A stretch of DNA of 64,000 nucleotides from Phoronis australis (lineage: Eukaryota; Phoronida; Phoronidae): positions 257,547-321,546 of the forward strand of contig NMRA01000480.1 of assembly GCA_002633005.1 (NCBI GenBank), given 5' to 3'. The translations under genes were made by a program, and so were the position numbers. Positions 8,908 through 20,053 of the stretch are shown here, piece after piece; within the stretch, counting starts at the first letter, position 1, and each line of letters starts with the position of its first letter. The notes beneath the pieces were generated by a model. That model was not told the origin of the DNA. It ran no database searches and saw only the letters and a program-made list of their open reading frames with translations.

Positions 8908-11648
8908 CACGTGTATGGCAGATTCGGCTGGTAGTCGCGTCTACAGTCTCCATGTAAACAAACAGCGACGCCATAGACGAAGCATACATGTCAGTCACAA
9001 CTTATGTACGGGATTTTTCGAAATAAGTAATGATCGTCTATGTGGCTTTGAGAGAATGGTACTTCGTAGTTTTGTTTGCTATATGTCTAAAATACGACCT
9101 TTTTACGTCGTTTTTGAAAGCTAATTACACGTTTCCATAGGCTCCCTATTGGTGGTTAAGGCAACTGAGAACAGGCAAATAGATCGAAGTGCAGTTTGTG
9201 TAATGCTTCGTAATCAAAAACTACGGGAGAGGCAAGATTTTTTATTTTAGATTACGAGAATGTTAGGAATGACTTAACAACTTACTATAAGTTCAGTTTT
9301 TAAATAGGTGCAATATGGCTGCTACAGAGTGCTAAATTTGGCTGAAAATAGCTTCAGTGAAAACCTTCAAAATAGCCATTTTTGCCGCACAAAATCAAAG
9401 CATACAAATTTGAACACGAATTTTGAAAGATATGCCATCAAATTATTCAATAACAATCCTTTAAAATGGTATCATTCATTTGTTACCAGCTAGCTATTCT
9501 TGCTAGTAAATTGCATTCAACATGCCTACTTTGGCGCCTTATTTTGTTGCAAAATGGAGGTACATGCCATAAAAAGAGAAATAATGGATGGATGAAAATT
9601 TTTAAAGAGCAAATTTTTTCTACATCGCACAAAACCAAACTCACGTGCTAAGTCTCAAAAATCTGTGATTTTGGGTATAGACTCTTTGTTTTTATATGAA
9701 GTCACTCTTAATTTTGTTGAATATATTCTGAAACAATTTCGTGCTTAATTAGGTTTTCAAGCTATACTCCCTCACCAATTTACTTCATCAATCACGTACT
9801 AACTTTGAGTATGGAAAATAAACTCAGTTACATGTTGATTTAGTGTATCTAAACTAATCAAGTTAGCGACTATCTAGCTTACCAGGGTATATTTAGCTAC
9901 GTTGTAACTTATTTTAACAAACTATACTCAGTAACTTGCTAGTTTAGTTTGCCCAACACCACTCAGTGACAGTCTAATTTATCTGATCAAACTGTACCCG
10001 CTTACCTTAGTTAAAAGCTAAATTGGACAGTAACTTTACCTGTTGAAGCCAGACATTGGTTGTCATGATCTGATTTCTTTCGTTCTGAAAAAAAGAGGAA
10101 ACTGATTAGTTTGCTTTCTAATTTAACTGGTTAAGCTAAAGGGATATATTCCAGCATCAGGAAACGTTAAAGGGAACAAAAAGACAACGAAAATTGGGAT
10201 TGGTCTGGAACATGCTCATCTTAAAAGCCACGCCTCTTTTTTCAAAACCTGTACAAACGCATTTAACGGGTCACTTCGACGCTGTTTAGCTGTCGACGTT
10301 GTCTTGCAAACAGAAGCGCTTTGGGGATAAGATACGACATCAAAGGCATCTTTAATGCAAAAATAAGGTTTATTTTTCATTGCTCATCTCTATTTATAGC
10401 CTTAAGGGTCTACTTTTGTTTTTATACATTTCTCTACGCGACACCTGATTGGTCGCCCATATTTCCTTTGTTCAGTTTAACGTGGTCTAGCTCATTCAGC
10501 CACCTACCTCGTCGCCTATGACCATCGTGCGGAGTCTTATTTAGTTTTTTTATTTACGTCATAATAAATGACAGTATTCGCAACCCTCCTCTTGTTTTAC
10601 TCTGCAACATAGCTCGTAGCGTACCCCGGGCAAAATAGATTACGATAAAAACATTTTTTTTTCTCTCATTACAATCATCCATAACCCCTACATTTTTACA
10701 GAGTAGAAGTGCTAGAAACAAAATGTGGTGTCTGTTTAAGCTTTTTCTTTCACTCTTTCCTACTAAAAATAAAATGACACTGATTGGTCAGTTTTAGGCT
10801 TGCCTTTGTTTTAGTCTTGGTGATTTGGCTAACCAGGAGAAGGCTTTTGAGTAGCATTTCTGAGAGCACCTACGAGTAATTCTAGCTCGACCAACACAGG
10901 TTTTCTTGAAACTTTGTGAGCGCCTGGACTACCCTAAAATATGCTTTAAGACAACTTTGATTTTTTGAGACAAGTCTCGTTTACGTTTTTATGCTGCTCT
11001 TGTCAACTTTGCAAGACTATTGAGACATCGAAAAAGTTAGGAATGTATCTGACCTAAGATCCAGAAACACGTTTGACATTAAGATACACATTTGGCTTTT
11101 CGAATTTTGAAAGGGATGATTTTGGTCATTTTCAATGAGAAAGGCAGCAAAGGATATGGCATGTGTACGTAATGTTAAAATTTTGGTCCTTTGCCAGCTT
11201 ACTGGTTAACATGTACTTTTAATGAGTATTCCTTGCACTATTTGGGTACTCTGATACAGTAGACATCGCAGTTTTAGAAATAGATGCATGACAAGTATCA
11301 CGATTTGTACATATACATGTTAAGTACATTTCAAGGTATTCTGTTTAAGTTGGAAGGTTTTAGGACCATTATAAACCCCAAAAGGGGGTATGGGGGGGAG
11401 GGAGCTGTTCCCCCTTTCCTTAACTCCAGCGATTTTTCTATGTAGTCTGCTCACAACGTTCACTTTAGATTGATAGTGATGGTGCAATAGCCGCGAAGTG
11501 TATGGGGCAAGAGTGAAAGTGGTGATGATTGTGGAGGTTCGGGGGCAGGGGGTGACTGGTACCTCAACAGACTTCAAAACGCGATTATACTCATACACCG
11601 AGGTTTGCTTGTATCACACAGTGTTACTCAAATTATTCCTAAAATACA
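8908..11648. other. No gene recognised
   Basis: No supported exon. Around 9780-10010 lie diverged CTCAGTTAC/TATCAAAC units related to 4739-4866. Short frames (for example 10321-10521) show no family signature. Confidence 0.4.
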
Positions 11649-11905
11649 TGCGCGCACCCAGGGGCGGGGGGGAGCTCGGGAGGCTCCCCATTTGGTGAAG
11701 TGGGCAAAGACGTCCACCCCAGAGAAACAAAAAGTCCGAGTAAACGAGACAAAAGAGCACTAAAAAGACGCAGACGCACAGTTCACAGTTGGGAACGTGG
11801 TACCCCATTTTTGGTGTTTTTTAGTCCTCCCTATCTTTTGTCAGCAAAAGGTTCACATCGACAGAAACTAGAGCTCCCCCATTTTGAAGGCTAAGTTCGC
11901 GCATG
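11649..11905. mobile_element. MITE copy b
   Basis: Begins ATGCGCGCACCCAGGGGCGG and ends GAGCTCCCCCATTTTGAAGG then CTAAGTTCGCGCATG. It shares CAGAGAAACAAAAAGTCCGA, ACGAGACAAAAG, a GTACCCC block and TTTTTAGTCCTCCCT with copies a and c. It lacks the 41-bp array of copy a. Confidence 0.6.
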
Positions 11906-13500
11906 AAATGCATTGTATCCGTATAGCTGCCTTTGTTAGATAATTCTCATATAACTGGCGTGAAAGTAAAAGTGTCCCCTTGTATAAAACATCCTACTTC
12001 CATTTGTTGAAACATGAGCATCCAGATAATAGCCGTTGTGCCTGCATAGAAACATTTGCAGGTAAGACATTCTTTACAGTACAATAATCTTGCTATAGAG
12101 ATGGGTGATATAAAGAGATGCTTTGGTGAAAGCCTGCAATATGTAAAAACGTCGGAGGATGAAATTTTTAAGTCCAATGACCTAGATCTTGCTGACTAAT
12201 TAGTGTCAGTAACACGATGGTGGTATCCGGGCTGTTGCAAGTAATCTGAAAGATTGGCTGCCAGGTGTTATTTCCGAAATACTCAACATATGAAAAAATG
12301 CATTTACTTAAATAGTAACCAATGGTTCAATTGTTTATTGAAGGGGAATGCCACCCGATTTAAGAGGCAGTCCATATAAAAACCAGTAGATTTTCAAAAA
12401 TCAGTCTATACGTCAAAATTTAAAACAACTTCATTTTTTGTACATGAGTAGGTATCCTAACAGAAACTCAAATGCCAAATTTTGTGCACTCAATGACCCC
12501 TAATTTCACCTCTGGAGCATGATAACACATTTGGCACAATTGGGCATATTAGCCGTCTCAAAAATTGCATGTTTTCAGCAATAAAAATGCGTAACATACA
12601 AAATAGATGAAAAGCTTTTTTTGGTGGCTGAAATAACCAACGTATAGTGTGCATAATTCTGTGCCATTTATTAAAATCTGACAGTTTTGTGCTAGACAGT
12701 TGAGATAATCCACACACCACTTTTTGGGGCTAATCTTAGTGGCCATTTTCGTAACCTTACTGCCATAAAACACCTTGTAGCCTTATGTGAGGTTTTGAAC
12801 ATAAAGTTAAAGAGTTAGTCTTGATGACTGAGCAATAAAAAATCTTGCCTCAACTTTGCACCTTAGTGAAAATTGTCTTGCAAAACTGTCTATTTTCATA
12901 GTTTGGAAATGACGAGCAGAGTTTACAGACCATTTGAACAAACTTTTAGGCAAGAAGTCTGCTTTAAATAGTTATAGAAAACAAGTCTAAACTCTTTCAA
13001 ATGAAAACAAGATGTTTTCCGGGTTTATTACACGGCTAGTATCAAAACTGAACCCGATGACCTTTGCCCACTGAGGGAGTCACAATCTGCTTCTTGGCAT
13101 AACTCGTTGTACCGTGTCAGAAAAATATTGATTAAGTAATTAGGAAGAATATAACCATTTTAAGTTGCCCAAAATTGGTGCATAAGTACTTTTAAATCAT
13201 AGGGTCAAACTTGTTGACATGTATTTTAACGTTGAAATCTATTTTTAGATGATGTTTACAGCAGAGGTTCTGGGATCAAAGCACTCTAACTCTAAAGATT
13301 CTAGAAATTTCTGAGAGCAAATTGTAACAGCCAATGATATGATTAGATAAGATCATGTGATTTTTATTTACCAATCACTAAATAAGTAGAATATCATAAT
13401 ATGGGCTAAAATCAAGAAGATATTCAGATGAGCTATATTAGTTGAAGCATAAAGACTTGCTACAGTGTACAGAGGAAATTGTACAACAGAGCCATCTCGT
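11906..13500. other. No gene recognised
   Basis: No supported exon. Contains one isolated Kolobok-type end at 12342-12363 (listed separately). Confidence 0.35.
12342..12363 (+). mobile_element. Isolated Kolobok-type left end
   Basis: AGGGGAATGCCACCCGATTT followed by AA, preceded by TTGA (a TTAA variant also seen at copy 1). It matches the left end of the four Kolobok-like copies over 22 bp, but the sequence that follows (GAGGCAGTCC) is different and I found no matching right end. It may be a different subfamily or a truncated copy. Confidence 0.5.
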
Positions 13501-14000
13501 GGACGATTCTAGAGAGCACCTTGGCAAGAGTTAACGAACAGTAAGTTAACGAAGACCCTGTCACTTGCATCGTGGGTAGTAAGATACTGCCTGAGGTGTT
13601 GCGTCACCAGAGACTGTGACCAGCAAGAAGAATCGTGGGTAGAAGAAACTGCCTGCAAGTTTTGCGTCACCAGAGACTGTGACCAACAAGTACACTGTCG
13701 CAATACAATGTGTGTAGTTCGAAGATTCACCAACAGTACTGTCATCCAACAAGTGGAGAGTCCTACAGCTTGGATAGCAGATGAGACATTTGATTATTTT
13801 GGTTGATTGATTAAAGTAATCTTTAAAGAGGGCGCTGGCGTAGGTACTCTTTTTGTAGCTGATTACTTAATTAACAACATGTTTCACTTGTCTAATTGGT
13901 GGTTTTCATATAATTAATGGCTTTAATCATTCTGTCTCCATCTACGCACAATCTCAAACCATAGCTACCTTTTAAACAAACCCACAGTCAATCTCTGACA
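13500..14000 (+). repeat. Probable 5' LTR of Gmr1-like element (start uncertain)
   Basis: The right boundary is set by AATCTCTGACA ending at 14000, directly followed by the tRNA-primer-site-like sequence. It contains an internal duplication of about 60 bp (13570-13632 and 13633-13690) sharing CGTGGGTAG and CGTCACCAGAGACTGTGACC. No downstream LTR remains, so the start cannot be fixed. Confidence 0.5.
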
Positions 14001-14020
14001 TTTGGGGGCCAGTCCGGTAG
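14001..14020 (+). promoter_or_regulatory. Primer binding site-like sequence
   Basis: TTTGGGGGCCAGTCCGGTAG directly after the LTR end resembles primer sites complementary to a tRNA 3' end in LTR retroelements, with several mismatches. Its position before gag fits. Confidence 0.5.
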
Positions 14021-14128
14021 AGTTTAAATAAAGGTTTACGTGTTTGTGTTCAACTGTTTTGAATCCAGTAATTATAGTTCGAATATTAATTAATAAGGTG
14101 CATTCTGGGAGTAAACCCTTCCTCTAAA

Positions 14129-14870
14129 ATGTATTTTGAAAAGTATATTGCGCAAGCGAAACAGTTCGGTCATACCGGTGAAGAGTTAAGGAAATGCGCA
14201 GAGCTCTTGCTGGCAGGTCTTGGAGCGTTAAGAGCGTACCCATAAACGGGAACTGGAACAGGCAGAGCGTGCCCATAAACAAGAACAGGACAAGGCAGAG
14301 CTTGCAAGAGAACAAGAAAAGCGGGCCCAAGGGATTGATATTGAGAAGCAGAAGACACTGCAACTCCAGATTGAGCTCAAAACGACACCTAGTGGTGGGG
14401 CTGTAAGCAGTGGTGTACGTACCAGGCGTCACAAACTGCCAAGGTTCGACGAACGCGTCGATGACATCTATGCATTCCTAGCCCGATTTGAGACGTTCGC
14501 CACAAGCCAGAAGTGGGATTAATCGGAGTGGGCTGTGGACTTGAGTCCATTGTTGACAGGTAAAGGTCTACAGGTGCTCAACAACATTCCGTCCGACCAA
14601 ATTAACAACTACGATCAACTAAAGGTAGCGCTTATGCACAGGTAAGAATTAATCGAAGACTGGTTCCGACGGAAGTTCAGAGAGTGCAAGCCTGAAAAGG
14701 GTGAAAACGTGTTCCAATTCGGGGCAAGACTCAGAGATTTACTGATCCCAGAGCAGCTTCTGGAAGTTCGCCATCCTAAGATGTCTGTATTCCTGAAGGA
14801 AAGGAAACCAAAGACCTTCTATGAGATGTCGGCCACTGCTCAACAGTATATGGACGCCCACTTGACGCCC
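14129..14870 (+). pseudogene. gag: Gmr1-like gag (SCAN-related), broken
   Basis: The frame opens MYFEKYIAQAKQFGHTGEEL. It then breaks and continues one frame over as a charged, Q/E/K-rich probable coiled coil (EQAERAHKQEQDKAE). The capsid part follows, with LPRFDERVDDIYAFLARFE, a WAVDLSPLLTGKGLQVL segment and FRECKPEKGENVFQFGARL. This second part resembles the Gag region from which vertebrate SCAN domains derive. In-frame stops lie at about 14520 and 14642, and the expected zinc knuckle before protease is missing. Gag would form the particle shell. This copy is dead. Confidence 0.75.
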
Positions 14871-15372
14871 GTTTGTGACAGTTACGTCAACGAAACAAAG
14901 GTACGCATTATACGTGACACCGGTTGCAGTAGTGCAACGGTGAAAACGTCGTTAGTCAAAGATAACCAACTGATTGGGAAACAACACATCTGTGTGTTAA
15001 TAGATGGGACAGCACGATCCTTTCCCATAGCGTATCGAGGTAGACACTCCATACTTCGTTGGTGAAATCGAGGTGATGTGTATGCGAACACCAGTCTACT
15101 ACCTCATCACAAGAAATGCTGTTGGAGTCAGCAAGGATCCTGGTCCCAATTGGCAGCCACAAGGTAGTGTCATGTCCGCAGTCACTTCTAGAGCACAGGC
15201 TAAGAAGAGAGAGAAGCCCATCAAGCCTTTGGCGGTAACTCAATCCGGAGTAGAAAATCTCGACCTCAGCAAGTTGAAGGACGAGCAAGAACATGATCCT
15301 TCCCTAAGTAAACTCATGGAACTTGTTGAGAAAGACAAACCAGCAAGAACACGTGGTAGAGGTCAATACTGA
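14870..15372 (+). pseudogene. Retroelement aspartic protease and linker, broken
   Basis: The 14709-15065 frame runs from gag into an aspartic protease start, with the catalytic triplet in IIRDTGCSSATV. The flap region then shifts frame at about 15045 and continues as the 15073-15372 frame. That frame holds the hinge motif VTSRAQAKK and LKDEQEHDPSL typical of the linker before integrase. No reverse transcriptase lies between protease and integrase, unlike most Ty3 elements. A TGA at 15370 separates it from integrase. Confidence 0.7.
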
Positions 15373-15402
15373 CATGAGAAGCAAAAAGGGCTCCTGTACC
15401 AA

Positions 15403-16377
15403 GTGTATGCTGATAGCACCAAAGAGTTGCGTCAGATAGTTGTCCCAATGAAATATCGACAACAGACCATGACTCTAGCTCACTGGTCAATCGTTGGTGG
15501 GCACCTTGGTGTGAATAAGACCAGTGTTAGAATAGCTAGTAGCTTTTATTGGTCAGGAGTTGGCACTGATGTAAATCATTTCTGGAGATCATGTGACATC
15601 TGCCAGCGAACTACTCCTAAGGTGCCATTGGGTGAGATGCAACGTATGGAAGAACCGTTCCAGCGTATAGCTGTTGATTTAATTGGTCCTGTGTCGTCAA
15701 TCACAGACAGAGGCAACCGGTACATTCTCACCATCGTAGACTACGCCACAAGATACCCAGAGGCAGTACCCCTACACAGAATAAAAACTGAGCGATTCGC
15801 AGAAGCACTGTTTGAAACCCGCTGTAGAATTAGGTTTCTACGAGAGGTGCTTAGTGACTGTGGGAGAAAGTTTACCTCGGAAATAGTGAAAAAAGTTGCA
15901 CGGCTAATATCCATAAAGCAACTCTTCACAACTCCGTACAATCCGAAATGCAATGCATTGTGTGAGCGTATTAATGGTGTACTGAAGAGAATGCTTAAGA
16001 AAGTTTGTCAAGAACGTCCACAAGACTGGGACCGGTGCTTACCAGCAGTACTGTTCGCCTACCGAGGGGTACCACAAGTGAGCACAGGTTTCTCGCCATT
16101 TGAACTGTTGTATGGTAGAACGTTGCGTGGGCCCATACAATTGCTTAAAGAATTGTTGACTGGCAATGAAACACCAGAAGTACAAAATAGTTGTGAGTAT
16201 GTCCTCGACTTGCGACATCGTCTGGAAGAGACATGTGAACTGGTGCGGGAAGACTTACGAAATGCTGGTGAACCATACAAGCACCATTATGACAAACAGA
16301 CACGAGACCGTCGCTTCGAAGTTCGAGACCAAGTCCTAATATTGTTACCAATCGACAGTAACAAGCTGCTACTGTAG
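15403..16377 (+). CDS. Ty3-type integrase, open frame of a dead element
   Basis: 324 codons. A zinc-binding HHCC module has H27, H34, C64 and C67 (GHLGVNKT, CDICQRT). The DDE core is complete: D92 in AVDLIGP, D152 in LSDCGRKF and E188 in ALCERINGV, with exactly 35 residues between the last two. Integrase inserts element cDNA into the host genome. The open frame starts inside the domain, so its ATG is only the first available Met; coding similarity begins before it, past the TGA at 15370. A TAG at 16375-16377 cuts the C-terminal domain, which resumes after it with WRGPYEVTE. The core residues are intact although neighbouring domains are broken. Confidence 0.85.
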   Translation: MYADSTKELRQIVVPMKYRQQTMTLAHWSIVGGHLGVNKTSVRIASSFYWSGVGTDVNHFWRSCDICQRTTPKVPLGEMQRMEEPFQRIAVDLIGPVSSITDRGNRYILTIVDYATRYPEAVPLHRIKTERFAEALFETRCRIRFLREVLSDCGRKFTSEIVKKVARLISIKQLFTTPYNPKCNALCERINGVLKRMLKKVCQERPQDWDRCLPAVLFAYRGVPQVSTGFSPFELLYGRTLRGPIQLLKELLTGNETPEVQNSCEYVLDLRHRLEETCELVREDLRNAGEPYKHHYDKQTRDRRFEVRDQVLILLPIDSNKLLL

Positions 16378-16736
16378 TGGAGGGGTCCCTATGAAGTGAC
16401 TGAGTACTCAACAAAATGGACTACCGAGTAAGGGTTGGTGGAAAGACCAAGACATACCATGCCAACTTGTTGAAACTATACGTATTTCGTGACCAAAGTG
16501 GGGCCTCAAGTAAAGATGATGTAGATCAGAATTCTGACATCGCAGCCATAGCTGTACTTCAGCCTGAAATGGACAATGAAGTTGGTGTTGTAGATGATGA
16601 ACACCTACTGGAGTTGGGATCGACAAACCAAAAAGAACTATACAAAGATGTCAAGATATCAGACAAGCTCACTAATAGCCAACGAAGGGAGGTGACAAGT
16701 CTGCTAGAAGAGCACTTTGACACACCATCTATTTGA
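16378..16736 (+). pseudogene. Integrase C-terminus and start of RT linker, truncated
   Basis: WRGPYEVTE then DYRVRVGGKTKTYHANLLKL is the integrase C-terminal module. About 60 acidic residues later comes LTNSQRREVTSLLEEHFDT, the segment that in Ty3-type polyproteins stands just before the reverse transcriptase. The frame ends at TGA 16734-16736, and no reverse transcriptase or RNase H follows. The order protease-integrase-(RT) is the Gmr1-like arrangement. The 3' half of the element and its LTR are missing. Confidence 0.7.
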
Positions 16737-18090
16737 AATGAAAAGGAGGCTATTTTGGTAATGTCCAGCAGCATTACAACAGCAATAGAAAATAATCTAA
16801 AATACTTGATACAAGTAAATCATTGAACAGTAGAATAAAACTCATATTTTCGGATGAATAACTAAACGCCAGAAATACATGTAGGTTGACATGTGCCGTA
16901 AAGATGCTTCAGGCACTTAGAAAGAAAAACATTATAGGGGAGGGAGGCACATGACGTAGCCAAACTTTTGTCTCCCGGCTGCCCCATCCCCTTTTTCTCC
17001 ACAGTCGTCCAAAATTCCATCAACATATATCAAAATTAGGTGAAACACCAACATCTTCAATTCAGAATTATTACAAATTGACATAACACATGTGGTGCCC
17101 TTTTTCATTCGGAGGTCGAGTTTCGAGTTGCATGAAATTTCAACAAAGCACGAATTTCTGTGACAATTTTTCCCTCGGCGGTTTTGCACCTTCGTCAAGA
17201 AAATTTCAAAATGTTTCTGTGTTAATATGAAATTTCAATTGTAGTCTGTTACGATTAGTAAGATAATAAGCTTGCGCCTGCAGGTGATAACAGGCCACTG
17301 TAACTTGCGGAAAGAAAAGAAAACAACATGCCCAGTAACAGATTTCTGGTGCCCGAAATACTGGATGAAAAAGTGAAACACTAGAACACCATCTCCATCG
17401 GTGTTTCACTTACCAAACCATTACAAAAGAATACTTTGGATAAAGCAGTTTCAGTGAAAACTGTCGATGCTAACAAAAACATTGAAACACTTGCAAAACT
17501 GCTCAAGCAAGCAGGTAGACTTGCTGAGTATGATCAATAAAATTAAAGCAATGTGTCTGTTGCAATGGGCCTGTAGAAGGCCTAAGTAATGTGTTAGCTT
17601 TTATGTTTTGCGGACTTTATTTCGCAAAGTTCCCACACCACTGTTCTATTATCATTATTAGCTTGAACCTCAACTTTATTAACAATTGCCAATACTTTGA
17701 GCCCCTTGACAACAGTGAAATGGCATGTACACGCCTATTAAAGATTTTAACTTCGACAGTAAAGTCTAGAAAGCGAATGCAGCACAAAAATCTTCCTAAA
17801 TGTTTTCCTAATCGAAAGAAACGTGTTTATAAAATTCCTTTGGCGAGGATATTTGTAGTGACAAACCACTAGGAATAGTGATTTTGTGTAAATCACGAAT
17901 AGTGCTCTTCATGTTTGCCAAGCGTCCATACTTTCTATTCCAGTCAGCGTTATTATTTTTAAACAAAATCTCTGTCACATTTTTGGTTGTTTGTGCAGCA
18001 CGTTTTGATGCTGCTGTGCCTTGAATAAAAATGGTAGTTTTCTTGGCCAATTTAAAAGTTTAACTACTTCTACTCAGAAATAGTTGACAG
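16737..18090. other. No gene recognised
   Basis: No supported exon. A 47-residue frame ending LAKLLKQAGRLAEYDQ (about 17387-17540) is the most protein-like stretch but matches no family I know. Confidence 0.35.
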
Positions 18091-18093
18091 TGG

Positions 18094-18158
18094 CGGATTT
18101 ATAGAGGGGTAAAGGGACAACCGTGCCGGATTTATAGAGGGGTAAAGGGACAACCGCT
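18094..18158. repeat. 33-bp direct duplication
   Basis: CGGATTTATAGAGGGGTAAA followed by GGGACAACCG occurs twice in a row. The preceding GTGGCGGATTTA motif also occurs at 62333-62345 and, inverted, near 38549-38562, marking remnants of one small repeat family. Confidence 0.7.
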
Positions 18159-18159
18159 C

Positions 18160-19250
18160 AGGCTGGCTGTGCAAGAGAAGAGTCTCTCTCAGTGGGTCCA
18201 TTTAACAAGAATAAAGTAAAGGGTGACAGTTGATTCCAGCGTTGGTGATGCTCCAAGAAGTACCATTCTTTAACATACAAGGATGTTCGATTTCACTAAA
18301 ATACGAAAAGAGTAGGATTTGATTCCATCATCGGGTCTCCCTCCGAGATAACTTCCTTAAGATGAGATGATATCAATAAAATAGGGTGTCCATGGGTGCC
18401 ATCAAAGAGATGGCGCCTCTTAATATGAAAACATACATAATATCAAAAATAGAAAGTGAGGGGAAATTCAAGCTCTGCCCAGGGCTCTTTGCTGACAACG
18501 GATTCCTTTGTTGTAAAATGATATACAGTTTCAAAAACAAGACAAACAGCGACAGCTAACACCGTTATCCCATGCCAGAGAAGTGAACAAGAGCACCGAC
18601 TCCTTCAATTAAAAAATAATCCTTATTTGCTCTGGAAAGTCTGTGCACAGCAACTTTACTGGGACGTTTTCAGGTGCATTTACGTTATGTTTTTCAAACT
18701 AGGGTCACGAAATGTGCCAAACAAGGTGCCTCTCTTCTACGTGTTTTACTGCAGCCTTCTCTTCTCATCTGCAGCTTCCCCTTTCTACTACACCCTCTGC
18801 CGGTAAACACCAAGGTTTTCCTTCTGGCGCCGGCAAATTATTGAGGGACATGTCCCCTGCGCGCTTCCTACGGACCTGCCCCCTGCAACGCCATTTTTGA
18901 ATACTATTGTTAAGAAGTGTTTTTCCGCGACCAAAGTGCTTTCAGCGATACACCATGCACCAAGCAATCTGTATTTGCAATGTCTCTTCATCAGTTTCCT
19001 TTATTGTTAAGAATCAGGGCAGTCCAATTCAGTTTAATCCAGCCACTTGACATCATGAGCAAACAACCTCTATTAGCAGCTGCCTCTATTAGTAGATGTG
19101 TTCCTCTGGCGAGGACTGCAGCAAGTTACTACAATGCGCGATTAATTTCAGCTTACTCTGTGTGTGACGTCGATGATACCTTGTAAGATTATCGTACTGG
19201 GGTGACAATAAAAGTGAGGTCTTGATCTCAGTACAAATATGCTAAGTAAA
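18160..19250. other. No gene recognised
   Basis: No supported exon or structured repeat. Confidence 0.4.
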
Positions 19251-19254
19251 CTTC

Positions 19255-19447
19255 TATGTCCGCCTCAGAGAAACAAACTGTTCGAGCAAACGAGACAAAA
19301 GTCCACTAAAAAGGCGCGAATGCAGAATTCATAGCTCTGAACGTGATACCCCGTTTTTTTTTCTATAGTCCCCCGTTTTTATGTTAGTGAAAGGTCCAGA
19401 ATGTCAAAAATTCAAGCCCCCTATATTTTAGGTTGGGTGCGTGCATG
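19255..19447. mobile_element. MITE copy c, left-truncated
   Basis: Shares CAGAGAAACAAACTGTTCGA, ACGAGACAAAAG, GATACCCCGTTTTT and TTCAAGCCCCCTATATTTTA with copies a and b, and ends GGTTGGGTGCGTGCATG. The left terminal repeat is missing. Confidence 0.55.
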
Positions 19448-19658
19448 TGTGATCGTTTAGACTTTTCACAAAGTCATCTAGTTGAAGGAGAATGCCACCC
19501 GATTTAATTAGTCTTTTTTACCGTCTTAATCGGTCTGTATCCACATCTCCTCGCATACGGTCGACCTTACCTTGCCGAGAAGTGTCGCGTTGATCATGTG
19601 AGGAAGGTGAGAAACGACGCAGCGACGTCAGTGGATCATTTGCAGAGTGAATGCCGCT

Positions 19659-19876
19659 ATGCTGCGGTGCATCGTTTCCGCTTGTCCGATCTATGCAGTT
19701 GTGAGGAAATCGGGTATATCGTTTTATCGACTTTCTCGAGAGTCACGAAATGCTTAGGAAGTGGCTCGCGGTTGCGAGGAATGAAAAGTACCCTGTTAAT
19801 AGCAAGTATGACACCGTGAAACATCTCCGTGTCTGTGGCTTGCATGAGTCGTCGTCAGTGAGTCTGACGAATGCCG
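19659..19876 (+). pseudogene. THAP domain start, copy 1
   Basis: ATG at 19659 gives MLRCIVSAC, then ISFYRLSRE. It frameshifts at GTCACGAAATG, one base longer than in copy 2, and continues MLRKWLAVARNEKY...HLRVCGLH. The Zn ligands C, C, C and H are present across the two frames, as is the invariant W. The tail is diverged after the His. It is non-functional as it stands. Confidence 0.65.
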
Positions 19877-19882
19877 GCTTAC

Positions 19883-20053
19883 CAAAAGAACTACCCATAC
19901 GTTCCGTTGCCTGTGCATGTTCACGGCGCCTCTCTATAGTATTGCTTAATCACTGTATTCCGGTTCGAATTGACAGCCTGTGAGACTTAACGATCCACCT
20001 GCGAAGTCACCGTCGGAAGAGCTCTCGTCTAAGTCGGGAATGCGAGTTGCCAT
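19883..20053 (-). pseudogene. Inward first exon with GTAAG donor, copy 1
   Basis: Minus-strand ATG at 20053 gives MATRIPDLDESSSDGDFAGG, then LSLTGCQFEPEYSD and an in-frame stop. A G|GTAAG splice donor lies at 19882. About 56-65 bp upstream of the ATG is TTTATATATAAA, a TATA-like box. The acidic serine stretch followed by YQFEP-type residues resembles the N-terminal part of invertebrate proteins with the P2X7 C-terminal ('ballast') domain. That family match is tentative. Confidence 0.45.

Noticed and set aside
17387-17540. Short frame ending LAKLLKQAGRLAEYDQ
   Set aside because: Protein-like composition but only about 47 codons and no recognisable family.
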